From contig FLMG01004424.1 in assembly GCA_900088475.1 (NCBI GenBank), positions 1-40,697 of the forward strand: a stretch of DNA of 40,697 nucleotides, given 5' to 3'. The notes under the pieces were generated by a model. That model was not told the origin of the DNA. It did no database searches and was given only the letters and a program-made list of their open reading frames with translations. Shown here in pieces: positions 21,001-40,503 of this stretch (its first letter is position 1; every line of letters begins with the position of its first letter). The stretch is from Hyphochytrium catenoides (lineage: Eukaryota; Sar; Hyphochytriomycetes; Hyphochytriales; Hyphochytriaceae). Both the position numbers and the translations under genes were made by a program.

Positions 21001-21642
21001 CACCAGAGGATTGTCTGGATGACTTGTCTCCTCAGCATTAGAGGTGAAGTCAGCGAGGGAGAAAAGCTGCGCCATACTTTGAAGCAATGGCCTGGCGCCC
21101 AGGAAAGCAAATAGCAGCTTCACTTTCTGCTCTTCCTCGTCATGACTGCTTTCATCTGCAGCTCTCTTCCCTTTTCCCTTCTCTGGTCTATTGATAGTGG
21201 ACCCCCCCTGGCGCTCGTTTTCCTTCCCTGTCTCCATGGCGCATATCGATCTTCCCGTGTCTGAGGAGAAGAGTCTGGACTCAAAAGGTCGGATCAGTTG
21301 TAAGTAAGAGCAGATGTCCGCTAGAAGATCATTGACTTCAGCTTTGTATGACCCTCGCTCTCTCTCCTTATTCTCTACCAACAGGACAGCCCGGTTTGCC
21401 ACCTCTTGCGCTTTGGCTGTGTATTCATCTAGGCGGTCAAAAGCTCGGGTCCAGGATTCGCCGCTCGGTGCCCATCTCTTACTTGGCCACACATTCAGGC
21501 CGCTCGCAGTGACGCCGTGCCAAGAGCTGGTCTCTGTCGAGAGATCAGATGCTATTGTCGTCCGTGTCACGAGCTCAACCTTCATCATCCCTTCCATCCC
21601 ATCTTCTTCTTCTCCCTCTGACCTGTGAATGTTGACGTCCAT
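18096..21642 (-). CDS. Large unrecognised, mostly helical protein, two exons
   Basis: Two minus-strand frames overlap by about 40 bases: 21642-20314 (ATG at 21642) and 20354-18096. The best join I find is a 73-nt phase-0 intron, 20352-20280 (GTTACC..ATCAG), giving EPTSN followed by NALPLEFYLPH and a product of about 1157 residues. A frameshift in the assembly is the alternative. The sequence is rich in Leu and charged residues with helix-like spacing and no membrane segment, resembling an alpha-helical scaffold. Acidic or low-complexity runs lie near residues 415-425 and in the C-terminal third (SEEDETAGNKEQIDDSEEDE). The C-terminus is basic (RIRGGGRPSRSSGKL). I do not recognise the family. 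A gamma-tubulin-complex or nucleoporin type scaffold came to mind but no diagnostic motif supports it. Its 5' end faces the third membrane paralogue across a GA/GC tract. Confidence 0.65.
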
Positions 21643-22817
21643 CTTCTACTGACGCTGCGTGGCAGCCCGTAGCGGCCGATCGGGAGGATGATGGCGGGAG
21701 ACGGAGCTGTCGGGCCTGCTACAGGTCAAGTAACGTGGCCATCTGGTGAAGTGGGCGTGGAGATCCTGAAGGGATACCGCGATGAGCTATCCTCAGAGAG
21801 GAGGGCTGATAATTGAGAGAGCGAGAGAGAGAGAGAGAGCGAAGAGAGAGCGAGAGAGCGAGAGAGCGAGAGAGAGAGAGACCGAGCGAAGAGAGAGAGA
21901 GAGAGCGTGCGCGCGCGCGCGAGAGAGAGAGAGACAGAGAGAAAAAGACAAGGAGAAGCAGAGGATGGAAGCGTTGATGCGCGGGAAGCAGCTTTAAGAT
22001 CATCAGAACCCTCACGAATCCATGGCCGTTAGCGCCCACTCAGCACCCACACCAATTGCAGTCCTCCTCCAGGACGCTCTGCAGACCTCCTCCAGGGGCT
22101 AATAGTAGGCATGAAGAAACGGGTGGAAAGGTGTGGCGTGGGTGTGAGCGTGTAACGACCGAACGAGGAAAAATAGAGGAATGGCCTGTCTCTTAGTTCT
22201 GCTGCATGCGGCCTGCCCCTAACATTCATTCTTCCCCTGCGTCGCACTCTGCTCTGCCCCTCATCATCAGCAGCAGTGAGCAGTAGCCGTAGAACAGAGA
22301 GAAAGAAGAAGTTGGAGCAACAACCTCTTCTGGAGAAGTCGAAGAAGAGAAGAGCTGCTCCGATCGTCGTTTGTTTGGTCCATCCTCTTGACTTTCCTCG
22401 CCTTGGACTTGCATGTGTTGGTTCGACGTTTGAAGGCCTCTTCTCTCTCAATCTCTTACCCAGCACCCGCTCATCAGCAGTAGCACGGACGGCTCTTACT
22501 ACTATTCTTCTAGCCCTCTGTGTTTATCTCTACATTTATCCTACTACTTTCTGGGACCCACTACTATCTGCGTGATGGTCTGGGTGGAAATCGTCATAGG
22601 AGACGTGCGATGTCGCCAATGACTCAGCACCAAAGCGCTGATGGAATCAAGGGAGCGAGAAGAACAATCTAGGAAGGCATCATCAGACAAGACCCAGTGT
22701 TTCTCTCCGGAAGTAAGATTTAACTGACGATGGATAACAGAAGAATGGGCTGATATATCGGCGGTTTCTCTATCTTGCTAGATTGTACAAAGAGATGATA
22801 CCGGGGCCAGACGTGAA
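21643..22817. other. Divergent intergenic region
   Basis: This separates the 5' ends of the large helical protein (minus) and paralogue 3 (plus), so it should hold both promoters. It contains the GA/GC simple repeat listed separately. Frames inside (22029-22466 minus, 22276-22575 plus) show no domain. No TATA box or initiator could be assigned. Confidence 0.5.
21814..21942. repeat. (GA)n tract with embedded (GC)n
   Basis: About 130 bp of GA with periodic GCGA interruptions surrounds a GTGCGCGCGCGCGCG core near 21907-21921. Alternating GC favours left-handed DNA, and the flanking polypurine run can form triplexes. It lies in the divergent promoter region about 170 bp upstream of the minus-strand start at 21642. 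Confidence 0.95.
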
Positions 22818-24995
22818 ATGAGGACCAACGGTACCGGGGACAACGTAAAAGACGACGCTCAACGGAAGACCGACAAAGCTATTATTCACATGAGGAATAG
22901 CATCTCCACCGCAGATGATGCCTATCTAAGGAAAAGCGACGGACGTACGACGAGAGAGGAGGACGCCGCTGGTGCCGGCAGCGGTAATGTCGTGATGCGG
23001 CCGAAGAAGACGAAGGCCTTGGTAGCCGTCACTAGAGCGATAGAGCTGTCAGAAGAAGAAAGCACAGTCACGCTGATGTCCAGATTTCTAGGAGCGAACT
23101 TCTTTCAAGCCTGGGTGCGGCACCGACAGCTCCTGACACGAATTAACCTGCTAGGAACCGCCCTGCACTTCGTCACAGGCTATTTTCTACTTCTCTCCGA
23201 CGCGAAGGGGACAACAAAACTCCTTGTCTATTGGGCTGTGGCCTTCCCCTGCGTGGTCTCCCTCGCGTTTGAGGTTGGCTCTATCATGAACCTTACGCTT
23301 ATCCGCCAGTGTCTGTCTATGTTTGACACGTGGTGGTTTTTGACCGAAACTCTTCTCCTGACCGTCACTCTACCTTTCGCACTCTGTCTAGAGAGCTGGG
23401 CTATTTTTTATAGCGCAAACCTCTTCTTTGGAGTCTGCGCCGCCTTTCTATTCTATGACAGCCTCCCGCTTGCAGCGCGGAAGAATGTTCGCATTCCGCT
23501 GCTCATTAGTTCCTTCTTCTTTCTCTCACAGTTCAGCATTATTTACGCAGAACTGTCACCAAATATGTGCTACTACCGCTTCGATGCTTCTGATGGCCTA
23601 GTCTTGGGAGCTGCTACTTGTCCAGGCAGCAGGCTAAGGGCCCAAAGAAAGCCCTGGAGCATCCAGCTCTTTGACTTCTGCATCAACCGCTTCATCACCC
23701 TGACCATCCTCACCTTCAAGTTTACCTTCTTTGCCTTCAAAAACCCTGAGGACTGCGTGTTGATAAGGTCAAGAGTTAGATTAGTTGAGACACTAGTATT
23801 AGACGAGAAAACTCCTCAAGAACAAGAGGCTAGCGCCCAGACAGCAGCAGCACCAGGACCTGGGGCATCCCGTGAGCGAAAGGGCATAAGGAGGATCAGA
23901 CCCGCAGCAGAAGAAGCAGGTGTAGGAGCAGGGACAGCAACGAACGACGAAAGAGACTCAGTTGTGCCAGAGGCTCCGATGAAAGTCGTCTCAATTGACA
24001 GCAGCAGCAGAGACCAAGCGGCGCCTTCTTTAGCACCGATGCAGGGAAGTTCCCTTGAAGAGAAGCTGGTTGGCGGCCCATCTGGACACCATGGACAACA
24101 AAAACAGACCAAGAGAGGAAGCCAAGCAACTACTCCTAACAATCCTCTTAAAGGCGACAACGCGCATGCAACCATAATAGACAAAGCGGCTGAACATCTG
24201 CACCACCCCGGAGGAGAAACCTCAAAGGTAGAAGTAGCAAACGGAGTATCAAGAACAGTAGTAGCTCGAGCAGAGAAGAAAAAGACCATCGTAGCAACGA
24301 CTCAACACCGCCAACTGACAGTGGAAGAAAGCCAGACGANNNNNNTGACGCTTCTCCTGCCGAGTACGTTGTACCTTTGTCTGCATAACTCCTCAATGAT
24401 GAACCGCTTCATCGTGAAGGAGTGCCTGACAATGTTTGACACGCGCTGGGTACTGTTGGAGGCAACACTCTTCTCCGCATCCCTGCCTATTGTCTTCTGT
24501 CAGCGAGGCCACTGGACAATCCTCTCTAGTTCTTGCACTCTCCTAGGCATATGTGCTGGTTATCTCTTCTATGATAGTTTGCCCCTCGCCGCAAGAAAGG
24601 CATTCCGCTTTTCCCTGACCATCTCGGCATTCTTTTACATCTACATTCTGACCACGCTGTACTCCGGAACCCTACGGAATATGTGCTACTACCGCTTCCG
24701 GCTGGATGAGACAGGTCATATCACTGCCACACGAGGCATCCAAACTCCCGATAGTACTATCGAGAGCGGCTTTGAAGATCCTACTAGTTCTGATTCCTGC
24801 GGACAGGCAAGCGGCACAGGGAGTTCTTTCTCGCTAACTCTGTCCGTCTTTGATTTCAGCTTGAATCGTCTATCTACGCTGACCATTCTAACGTTGAAGA
24901 TCATGGTCTCTGCCCTTAAGCATCCGGCAGACTGCGTCCTAGTAAAGTCGCGCATGCGGCTAATCGAAGGCACTCCAATATTGCATTCCGTCTAG
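22818..24995 (+). CDS. Duplicated 2x6-helix membrane protein, paralogue 3 (contains assembly gap)
   Basis: ATG at 22818 opens a frame of 725 codons that reads through a 6-N gap. An N-terminal polar tail of about 60 residues precedes repeat 1 (about 23010-23790). A low-complexity Ala/Gly/Glu/Ser linker of about 165 residues follows, then repeat 2 (about 24286-24968). Repeat 1 shows KALVA, ELSEEES, the MFDTWW helix junction, YDSLPLAARK, MCYYRF and finally CVLIRSRVRLVE. Repeat 2 shows KTIVA, TVEESQT, MFDTRW, YDSLPLAARK, MCYYRF and CVLVKSRMRLIE. Repeat 2 lacks its (L/F)G segment and first helix because they fall in the gap. Loops between helices 5 and 6 contain Cys pairs. The conservation of YDSLPLAARK and CYYRF between its own two halves is the strongest evidence for the internal duplication. 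Function is unknown. Confidence 0.85.
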   Translation: MRTNGTGDNVKDDAQRKTDKAIIHMRNSISTADDAYLRKSDGRTTREEDAAGAGSGNVVMRPKKTKALVAVTRAIELSEEESTVTLMSRFLGANFFQAWVRHRQLLTRINLLGTALHFVTGYFLLLSDAKGTTKLLVYWAVAFPCVVSLAFEVGSIMNLTLIRQCLSMFDTWWFLTETLLLTVTLPFALCLESWAIFYSANLFFGVCAAFLFYDSLPLAARKNVRIPLLISSFFFLSQFSIIYAELSPNMCYYRFDASDGLVLGAATCPGSRLRAQRKPWSIQLFDFCINRFITLTILTFKFTFFAFKNPEDCVLIRSRVRLVETLVLDEKTPQEQEASAQTAAAPGPGASRERKGIRRIRPAAEEAGVGAGTATNDERDSVVPEAPMKVVSIDSSSRDQAAPSLAPMQGSSLEEKLVGGPSGHHGQQKQTKRGSQATTPNNPLKGDNAHATIIDKAAEHLHHPGGETSKVEVANGVSRTVVARAEKKKTIVATTQHRQLTVEESQTXXXTLLLPSTLYLCLHNSSMMNRFIVKECLTMFDTRWVLLEATLFSASLPIVFCQRGHWTILSSSCTLLGICAGYLFYDSLPLAARKAFRFSLTISAFFYIYILTTLYSGTLRNMCYYRFRLDETGHITATRGIQTPDSTIESGFEDPTSSDSCGQASGTGSSFSLTLSVFDFSLNRLSTLTILTLKIMVSALKHPADCVLVKSRMRLIEGTPILHSV
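24340..24345. other. Assembly gap (6 N)
   Basis: Six N bases fall inside repeat 2 of paralogue 3. Alignment with repeat 2 of paralogue 2 shows that about 50-55 residues are absent between TVEESQT and TLLLPSTLYL. The true missing sequence is therefore about 150-165 bp, and the open frame across the N run is fortuitous. Confidence 0.85.
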
Positions 24996-26598
24996 CACTG
25001 GTGCTGCTGGTGCCTCGAGCACTTGAAGAATGCGGGAAGAAGGGTGACAAATATTGTAGAAGGATCAGGAGTGTGGATCGTAAGCAGTGGGCTATAGATG
25101 GCTCAGCTTTCAAGAGATGCCGTGAAGAGTACGGCCAATGCGTGAGCACCTTACATCGAAGCATAAATCCGACCAAAGAAGAATGAGAAAGAGGGCAGGA
25201 AAAAGGAGACTTCTTTTCAGCTTAACCTCTGCCGCGCAACAGGAGATGAAATGACACTGATCTCGGGTCCCATGTATCTCTGCTTTTACCCTCTCTCCCC
25301 TCTCGCTCGTCCTTCTCTCTTTCGCTGTCATCTTCTCCTTCTTTCTCGTGCTGTCTTCTCTTCATAGTAAGCTGTTTCCTTTTAATGAAAGCAATTGTTA
25401 TCCTTGTATCGGGCTGTATCATTAATAGACCTCACCCCAGCGCGGGAGACTCCCGGCACTGTCTTAACTCTTCAAACACTTTCATAACCTTGGACGTCAC
25501 AGCGAAGGCCGCAAGTATTCAGGATTGGGTGTCGGATATTTAAGCTCGGCATAATCATATCCGACACACAACCCTAAAGAGAGAGCATTGATACTCAGTA
25601 TAGTACTGAGAACGGCATCAGCAGTGCCTCGGGTTCCCCGATGTGTCTCCAGCGCAAGCGCAGCCGCTTCCTATACTTTGCTAAGGGACAGCCTCCCGTC
25701 TGGCAGTGGGTTTTGGGGCTCCCATGCTTATAGCACACAGCAAACGATCCTCTGCCACCATTAGAGGTAATGAGAACCACTTTCAACTCTGTTGCCTCAG
25801 TTTACACGTGCCAACCACCGTCAGTCTCTCATTTTATGGCGATAGACCGTCCGCTTGTGTAAACAAAGGCCATCGTCTCAGGGATCTCAAGCTGGGTGGT
25901 GTTTGTCGCCCCACCATCATCCCTATGGAGATCTACCAGCTTCTTTCTGGGAGAGAGAAACAAAGAGTGACGTCGTTCAGGCCAGCCTGACAACAAACCT
26001 TCCTGTTGTCATCTGCTTCCTGCATCTCAGAGTCTCTCTCTTCTCTCTTCCGTCCGCTTGCGTCCAGAGCTTCACCATCCAACCAACCAAAGTGATGATG
26101 TGATGATGCACTGATCAACTGACAAAGATCACAAGATCGCTGACGTGCCGATGTACAAACCCGACACTGAGGATCAGATAAAGATTATTTGAGATGATTA
26201 TCACTCATTCGGTTCTGAAATCTGCGTTTGAGTTCAGGGGGTTGATCTGTACATCATTGTGGTTGTAGTTGTGTGTAATTCAAAGCAAGTGTGTACCCTT
26301 AAGCGCCATAGGCAGGAATGGACTGTATGTGCGTTGTACGATGTATGGCTCGCCCAGGTCTGGTCTATGACCGCCATCAACATCGAAATTTATTGCAAAG
26401 CTCATAATTCTTAGCTTCTGAAGCTTCAGAATGAATCTCCGTCTTCATCATCATCGGACACGATCTGCTTTTATGCCTGCGGCTTCCTAGTGTCTGGCTG
26501 CAGAGTTAACTTTGCCATGGAAAGAACCCCATGGAGTCCAGGACTAGGTGCGCCTTGAAGCGATGGCGAGGCTCATGACTAAGAAGTAGGTAGAGACC
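24996..26598. other. Intergenic region, no gene recognised
   Basis: This lies between paralogue 3 and the polymerase gene. Several frames of 60-95 codons exist on both strands, but none has a domain or a credible splice chain. The last few hundred bases should include the promoter and 5' leader of the polymerase gene. No definite element is visible. Confidence 0.5.
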
Positions 26599-36810
<10,212 letters not shown>

Positions 36811-36907
36811 ATCTCGGCGGCGCTAGGTTAGGTAAAGGCTACTGCAAACTCTAATCTTATCCATATACATCTGCGGTCTCTGCGGACTCGATACACACAA
36901 CTAGATT

Positions 36908-36962
36908 GCACACAGATCTCAGAGATTTGTGAAAGCTTCAGAAATTCGCCAGATCTGTGTGC
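36908..36962. repeat. 12-bp perfect inverted repeat
   Basis: GCACACAGATCT at 36908-36919 is matched by its exact reverse complement at 36951-36962, with a 31-nt spacer. It begins about 98 bases after the Pol III subunit stop codon, so a 3'-UTR hairpin is possible. Confidence 0.85.
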
Positions 36963-37271
36963 GGCTTCAGACGACTTAAGAGAGTTGTGGCTCGAAAATA
37001 AAGAACAAGAATCTCAATGAAGAAAAGTATTCGCTTGCTCCGTATTCTGATTGCTTCAGGCCATTTCCGTAATACAATTCGGAATCGTTTGAAGGCTTTT
37101 GCGAAGCACTCTCAGTCTAGGGTTCCCAATCTAAAATCATTTAGGGAAAAGTCTCAAAAGCGTTTGCGATCATGCTCTCGTTTCCGTCCCAGAGTCCAGA
37201 AATTAGATGTTCTCTTCCTTGCTTTGGTTGTTATCTGCGCAGACACATTCCTTAGCGGTAATGCGGGATCT

Positions 37272-37345
37272 GAGCAGATGAGAATGAGTTTTGTCGGTAT
37301 TATCGGCGGAGCAGATGAGAATGAGTTTTGTCGGTATTATCGGCG
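37272..37345. repeat. Perfect 37-bp tandem duplication
   Basis: The 37-nt unit beginning GAGCAGATGAGAATGAG occurs at 37272-37308 and immediately again at 37309-37345 without a mismatch. The length is not a multiple of three and the duplication lies in non-coding DNA, which suggests a recent replication slip. Confidence 0.95.
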
Positions 37346-37874
37346 TAGCGGCGGCATGCACGAGCCCGCGTTAGGGGAGAAGAAAAAAGACAAAGAACGT
37401 TTATTCAGGGGATAAGTCGACACTATCGCTTCAGAACTTCTATAGTTTACGAAGTACACGGCTGCCTGGCGAATGCCCGCAGAGTTATGAAGCTAGCAAA
37501 GCCTGGAAATTTGGTTGGGGAGTGGGGGTGGGGGGCTCTGGATGAGCGAGGGACCAACATAAGACCTTTCTCTTTATGACAAAGAGTGAACAAGCAAAGG
37601 AAGAAGTGAGCGACAACCATAAGACTATGGACAAACAGAGATGGCCATTCAGTGCCTTCCAAAAAGATAGTCCAGGTACTAGCTCTATGATTGCTTTCCA
37701 CCTTCCTGTAGCTTTGGTTGCAACTTGCCCCTTGCATTCGAGAGTAGAAGCGCAACGAATGCAAGGAGATTCAATTGGCATGGTTGTACCCGGCATCGAA
37801 CAGAACGAGAAAGAAGCTAAGAGGACGAAAACCCATGGCACTTGGGAGACGACCAAGACCTCACGACTTCTCTA

Positions 37875-38339
37875 TCAATAGAGTACGCCAGCCTCAAGCA
37901 ACCGGTCCCATAGATTGCCTGTCGCATATGATACCGCCAGGGCATCGCATCCGCCGACATATTGACCACCAACAAACACAAAAACTCTATTTCTCTCTCC
38001 TCTCTCCCTGCCAGAGCTAAACCGCCCGACAAGCTCCATCTCCATCTTCTCGCCTGCCTCCGCGAGGTCGATAAGATGGAACCCTACATTGCACTGCTTG
38101 AATATTTGTGATGCTTTCTTCGTGTATGGACAAACCGATCGGCCAAAGATAATGACAGTTCTAGTCGCTAGTAGATAGTCCAATTCTCCTTTCTCGTCCG
38201 TCGAAGAGAGAGAGAATGATAATGTCTGACGGTGAGCGAGAGAGGTTGGAGAGTAGCCAAAGGATGCCTCAGCTTCAGGTGCCTGTGACGGCGTTGGCGG
38301 GAGACCAGGGGATGGTAGAGAGATGGAAAGCTCAGTCAT
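37875..38339 (-). CDS. CPYT glutaredoxin-domain protein
   Basis: From the first ATG at 38339 the product is 154 residues; the frame stays open to 38444 without ATG, so an upstream exon is possible. Residues 1-50 are Ser/Pro-rich and could be a targeting or disordered leader. The thioredoxin fold starts at TRTVIIFGRSVCPYTKKA with the dithiol site C70-P-Y-T73, which in the family reduces protein or glutathione mixed disulfides. The GGCD glutathione-binding turn is at 129-132. The usual TVP loop with its cis-proline is missing: the position is V119 within RNRVFVFVGG, after a Arg/Glu/Gly-rich stretch. Either this is an atypical member or the loop is altered by an unseen splice or sequence error. 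It is convergent with the Pol III gene. Confidence 0.75.
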   Translation of the reverse strand: MTELSISLPSPGLPPTPSQAPEAEASFGYSPTSLAHRQTLSFSLSSTDEKGELDYLLATRTVIIFGRSVCPYTKKASQIFKQCNVGFHLIDLAEAGEKMEMELVGRFSSGRERGERNRVFVFVGGQYVGGCDALAVSYATGNLWDRLLEAGVLY

Positions 38340-38480
38340 TCTCTGGTGAGAGAGTCTGGGGCTGCTTATAGTTTGCAAGTCAGCAAAGCGCAGATCACTT
38401 TCTGGCTCTCTTGTGAGGTTGAGTGCAGGATGCTGAATGATCAATGAGAGCTTGTCTGTTTCTTCTTGTGGGCCAATCTC

Positions 38481-38482
38481 CC

Positions 38483-38540
<58 letters not shown>

Positions 38541-38549
38541 TTCTCTCTC
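38481..38549. repeat. (CT)n microsatellite
   Basis: An interrupted CT/TTCT tract lies about 140 bp upstream of the glutaredoxin ATG. On the transcribed strand it reads as GA. Confidence 0.95.
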
Positions 38550-39323
38550 CTAGGTGATCTGTCAGTCTCTTGATCTCGTACAACGTAGAAGTTGACTACT
38601 CTTCGTTCATCTTCTGAATCTTCTCTTCGTCATCTCTCTCCTTTCTTTTTCCTTCCATCTCCTCTGTGTCCAAAAGACACACTCTGTCTCTGTCTTTCTG
38701 CTGTAGTTTTGAACCTACCAATCATCATCGAAACTAATGGAAGAAAGCCGAGCTTTGTTTGCAGACACACCAATGGTTGCGATGGAAACCACGATGCAAG
38801 ACAGAGTACAGAATCTGCCACTTCGAGTGGGACAATCTAGCGTCTAAGACAGAGGCCAGTTCATGATAGATATAGAACATTTGCAGCATAGAGATTCTAG
38901 TATGGTTGAGATAATAACCTTTTCTAAAGGTGATAAATAAGGTTATGGTAGTCGAACATAGCTGCATAACCCTATCATACCATCGTGCGACGGGTTTTAA
39001 TATGGTTTAGAAAGCAATAGGAAAAACCTGCAAGGGGTGGCAATGGACCGATGACCCCTATAGCCCTCTCACCTGGACCGCTTGGGGCTAATATGTTACT
39101 CATAAATTGAATAAATGCATTGGCCCTCTACAGCGGGTTTGAAGCCTGTATGACCAACACTGATGTCAGAGGGATCATGACTGTTCGAACTTCATCGAAA
39201 TTTTGCGTGCGTTGTCGTTGTGCACCTGGAGTATGTAGGAAGGTAGGCTGTACAGTACACACTACAGTAATAACAGCACACTCTTGATTTCTTTCGAATT
39301 GCGATTCTCAAGTCTCGAATCTG

Positions 39324-39397
39324 AAATCCAGACGATCTCCGGATCTCCATTTGGGATCTCAAATCTCAAATCCAGACGATCTCCGGATCTCCATTTG
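39324..39397. repeat. 30-bp direct repeat at 44-bp period
   Basis: A perfect 30-nt unit starting AAATCCAGACGATCTCC occurs at 39324-39353 and 39368-39397. The preceding bases (CTCGAATCTG and CTCAAATCTC) are also similar, so the full period is a 44-bp imperfect tandem. The unit contains a near-palindromic GATCTCCGGATC. Confidence 0.9.
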
Positions 39398-39966
39398 TGA
39401 GACGGCGGGATAATCTCCAGCCCCGCTGCGGAGTGTCTGAGCCGTGAAGGATTTGGGGAACTCAAAACCTAGCAGAAGAACTGGCACCTGTACCGCACTG
39501 AAACTGGCTGTAACATGGCTAATATAAGCGGCTGATGTTTACTTTATGATCACGCCGATCTTATGATCCTCATTCATAGTGCAATCAACTCTGGAATATC
39601 GACCCTTTCTCCGCCGCTAATTAGTCTTTAGGAATTCCATAATCATGCTTACCCAGAGGACAGAAGCCGTCCATCGACTGTACTGCCCCTCTTGTGGCAA
39701 AGTCGTTATGATGAAGTGGATGGGATGACGTTAGTATGTATAGACTAGCCCGTCAGAGCCGCGGAGCGCCAGACAAGCCGCGCTTCCGTTTGTTTGTTTA
39801 CCGCGCTCCTATCTATCTAGGCGTTCTTTTCTCAAGATGCAAGAGCTTCTTTTGACACTGAAAACCCACGCACCTTTAGATCTTGAATCTTATTGAACAT
39901 TGTCACTGGAGACCGTCAGCTTATACCTGCAATGCTCTCTGGCCCTCTCATCTCTCTCTCCCTTGC

Positions 39967-40503
39967 TTATTTAAAGGCATCCTTCAGCACGAGGACTTGA
40001 CCATCAATGACGTCGAACTGCGTGTGTGCGATGTTCCGGATAATTTCTTTGAAGAGCGTCTTCTCTTCATTGGTGGCAATCTGAATCCTCTTCTTCTTCA
40101 GATTCTTGAACAACGTCTTCAGCTTAATCTTGCCTCCCACAGACAGCATCTCTTCTCGCACCACGGCTTCAGATAGACCTTTGGGGACTGGGCCAGGGGA
40201 GACATAGAAGGGAAATGCGATGTAGGTTAGTGACGTAGAGGCCGACCGGCAGCGTATGGCGAGAAAGAGATCACGGAAGAAGAGAGGAGTTGGACGCAAA
40301 ACCATAGGAAAGTGACAGAGGGCTAGAGCAGAGACCGATGGTATGGTTGTTAAGGATGAGCAATAGAGACAAATCAGATGGCATTAGAAAGATGACGCAA
40401 AAGAGTGAGGAAGAGCGTCTTCTACTGTGACCATTGGCAGCAGGGACTGTTGGCCGAGGACGCTGGGGAGGAGGCTCTGGCGTGGCTGCTGCATCGGTTT
40501 TGT
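39967..40503 (-). CDS. GTF2F1: TFIIF alpha (RAP74) subunit, C-terminal exons, partial at window edge
   Basis: The last exon, 40187-39967, encodes VPKGLSEAVVREEML, LKTLFKNLKKKRIQIATNEE and VIDGQVLVLKDAFK. This fits the C-terminal winged-helix of the RAP74 subunit, which in the family contacts the FCP1 phosphatase. The preceding exon, 40503-40432, encodes a Pro-rich linker (TPEPPPQRPRPTVPAAN). It is bounded by the acceptor TCTCTCCCCCAG and a GTCACA donor. Phases match across the 244-nt intron (40431-40188). The N-terminal dimerisation domain and most of the protein lie beyond 40697. TFIIF acts in the nucleus with RNA polymerase II during initiation and elongation. An alternative 112-codon single frame starting at 40305 exists, but its first 39 residues read like intron translation. 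Confidence 0.7.

Larger units (their letters stand above)
36811..37874. other. Convergent intergenic region with small repeats
   Basis: This is the 3' flank of both the Pol III gene and the glutaredoxin gene. It contains a 12-bp inverted repeat, an AAATAAAG string near 36996 that could serve in 3'-end formation, and a perfect 37-bp tandem duplication. The plus frame at 37017-37415 (Arg/Lys-rich) and the minus frame at 37485-37856 have no recognisable domain and are treated as chance. Confidence 0.5.
38340..39966. other. Intergenic region, no gene recognised
   Basis: This is the 5' flank of the glutaredoxin gene (with a CT tract) and the 3' flank of the TFIIF gene. It contains a 30-bp direct repeat near 39324-39397. 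No open frame longer than about 80 codons shows a domain. The part from 38860 to 39240 is AT-richer than the rest of the window. Confidence 0.5.

Noticed and set aside
18096-21642. Gamma-tubulin complex component
   Set aside because: Only overall helical character suggested it; no GRIP motif or family-specific sequence is visible.
7986-24995. Assigning the membrane paralogues to gustatory-receptor-like or MFS proteins
   Set aside because: The six-helix repeat with paired cytosolic boxes lacks the C-terminal helix motif of the former and the helix 2-3 signature of the latter.
37017-37415. 132-codon basic plus-strand frame after the Pol III gene
   Set aside because: It spans the 37-bp tandem duplication, which shifts its frame between copies, so it has not been under coding constraint.
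37485-37856. 123-codon hydrophobic minus-strand frame
   Set aside because: It has no family resemblance and overlaps an equally open plus-strand frame.
37780-37880. Possible tRNA on the minus strand (GTTCGATGCCGGG resembling a T-arm)
   Set aside because: No matching acceptor, D-arm or anticodon stem could be folded around it.
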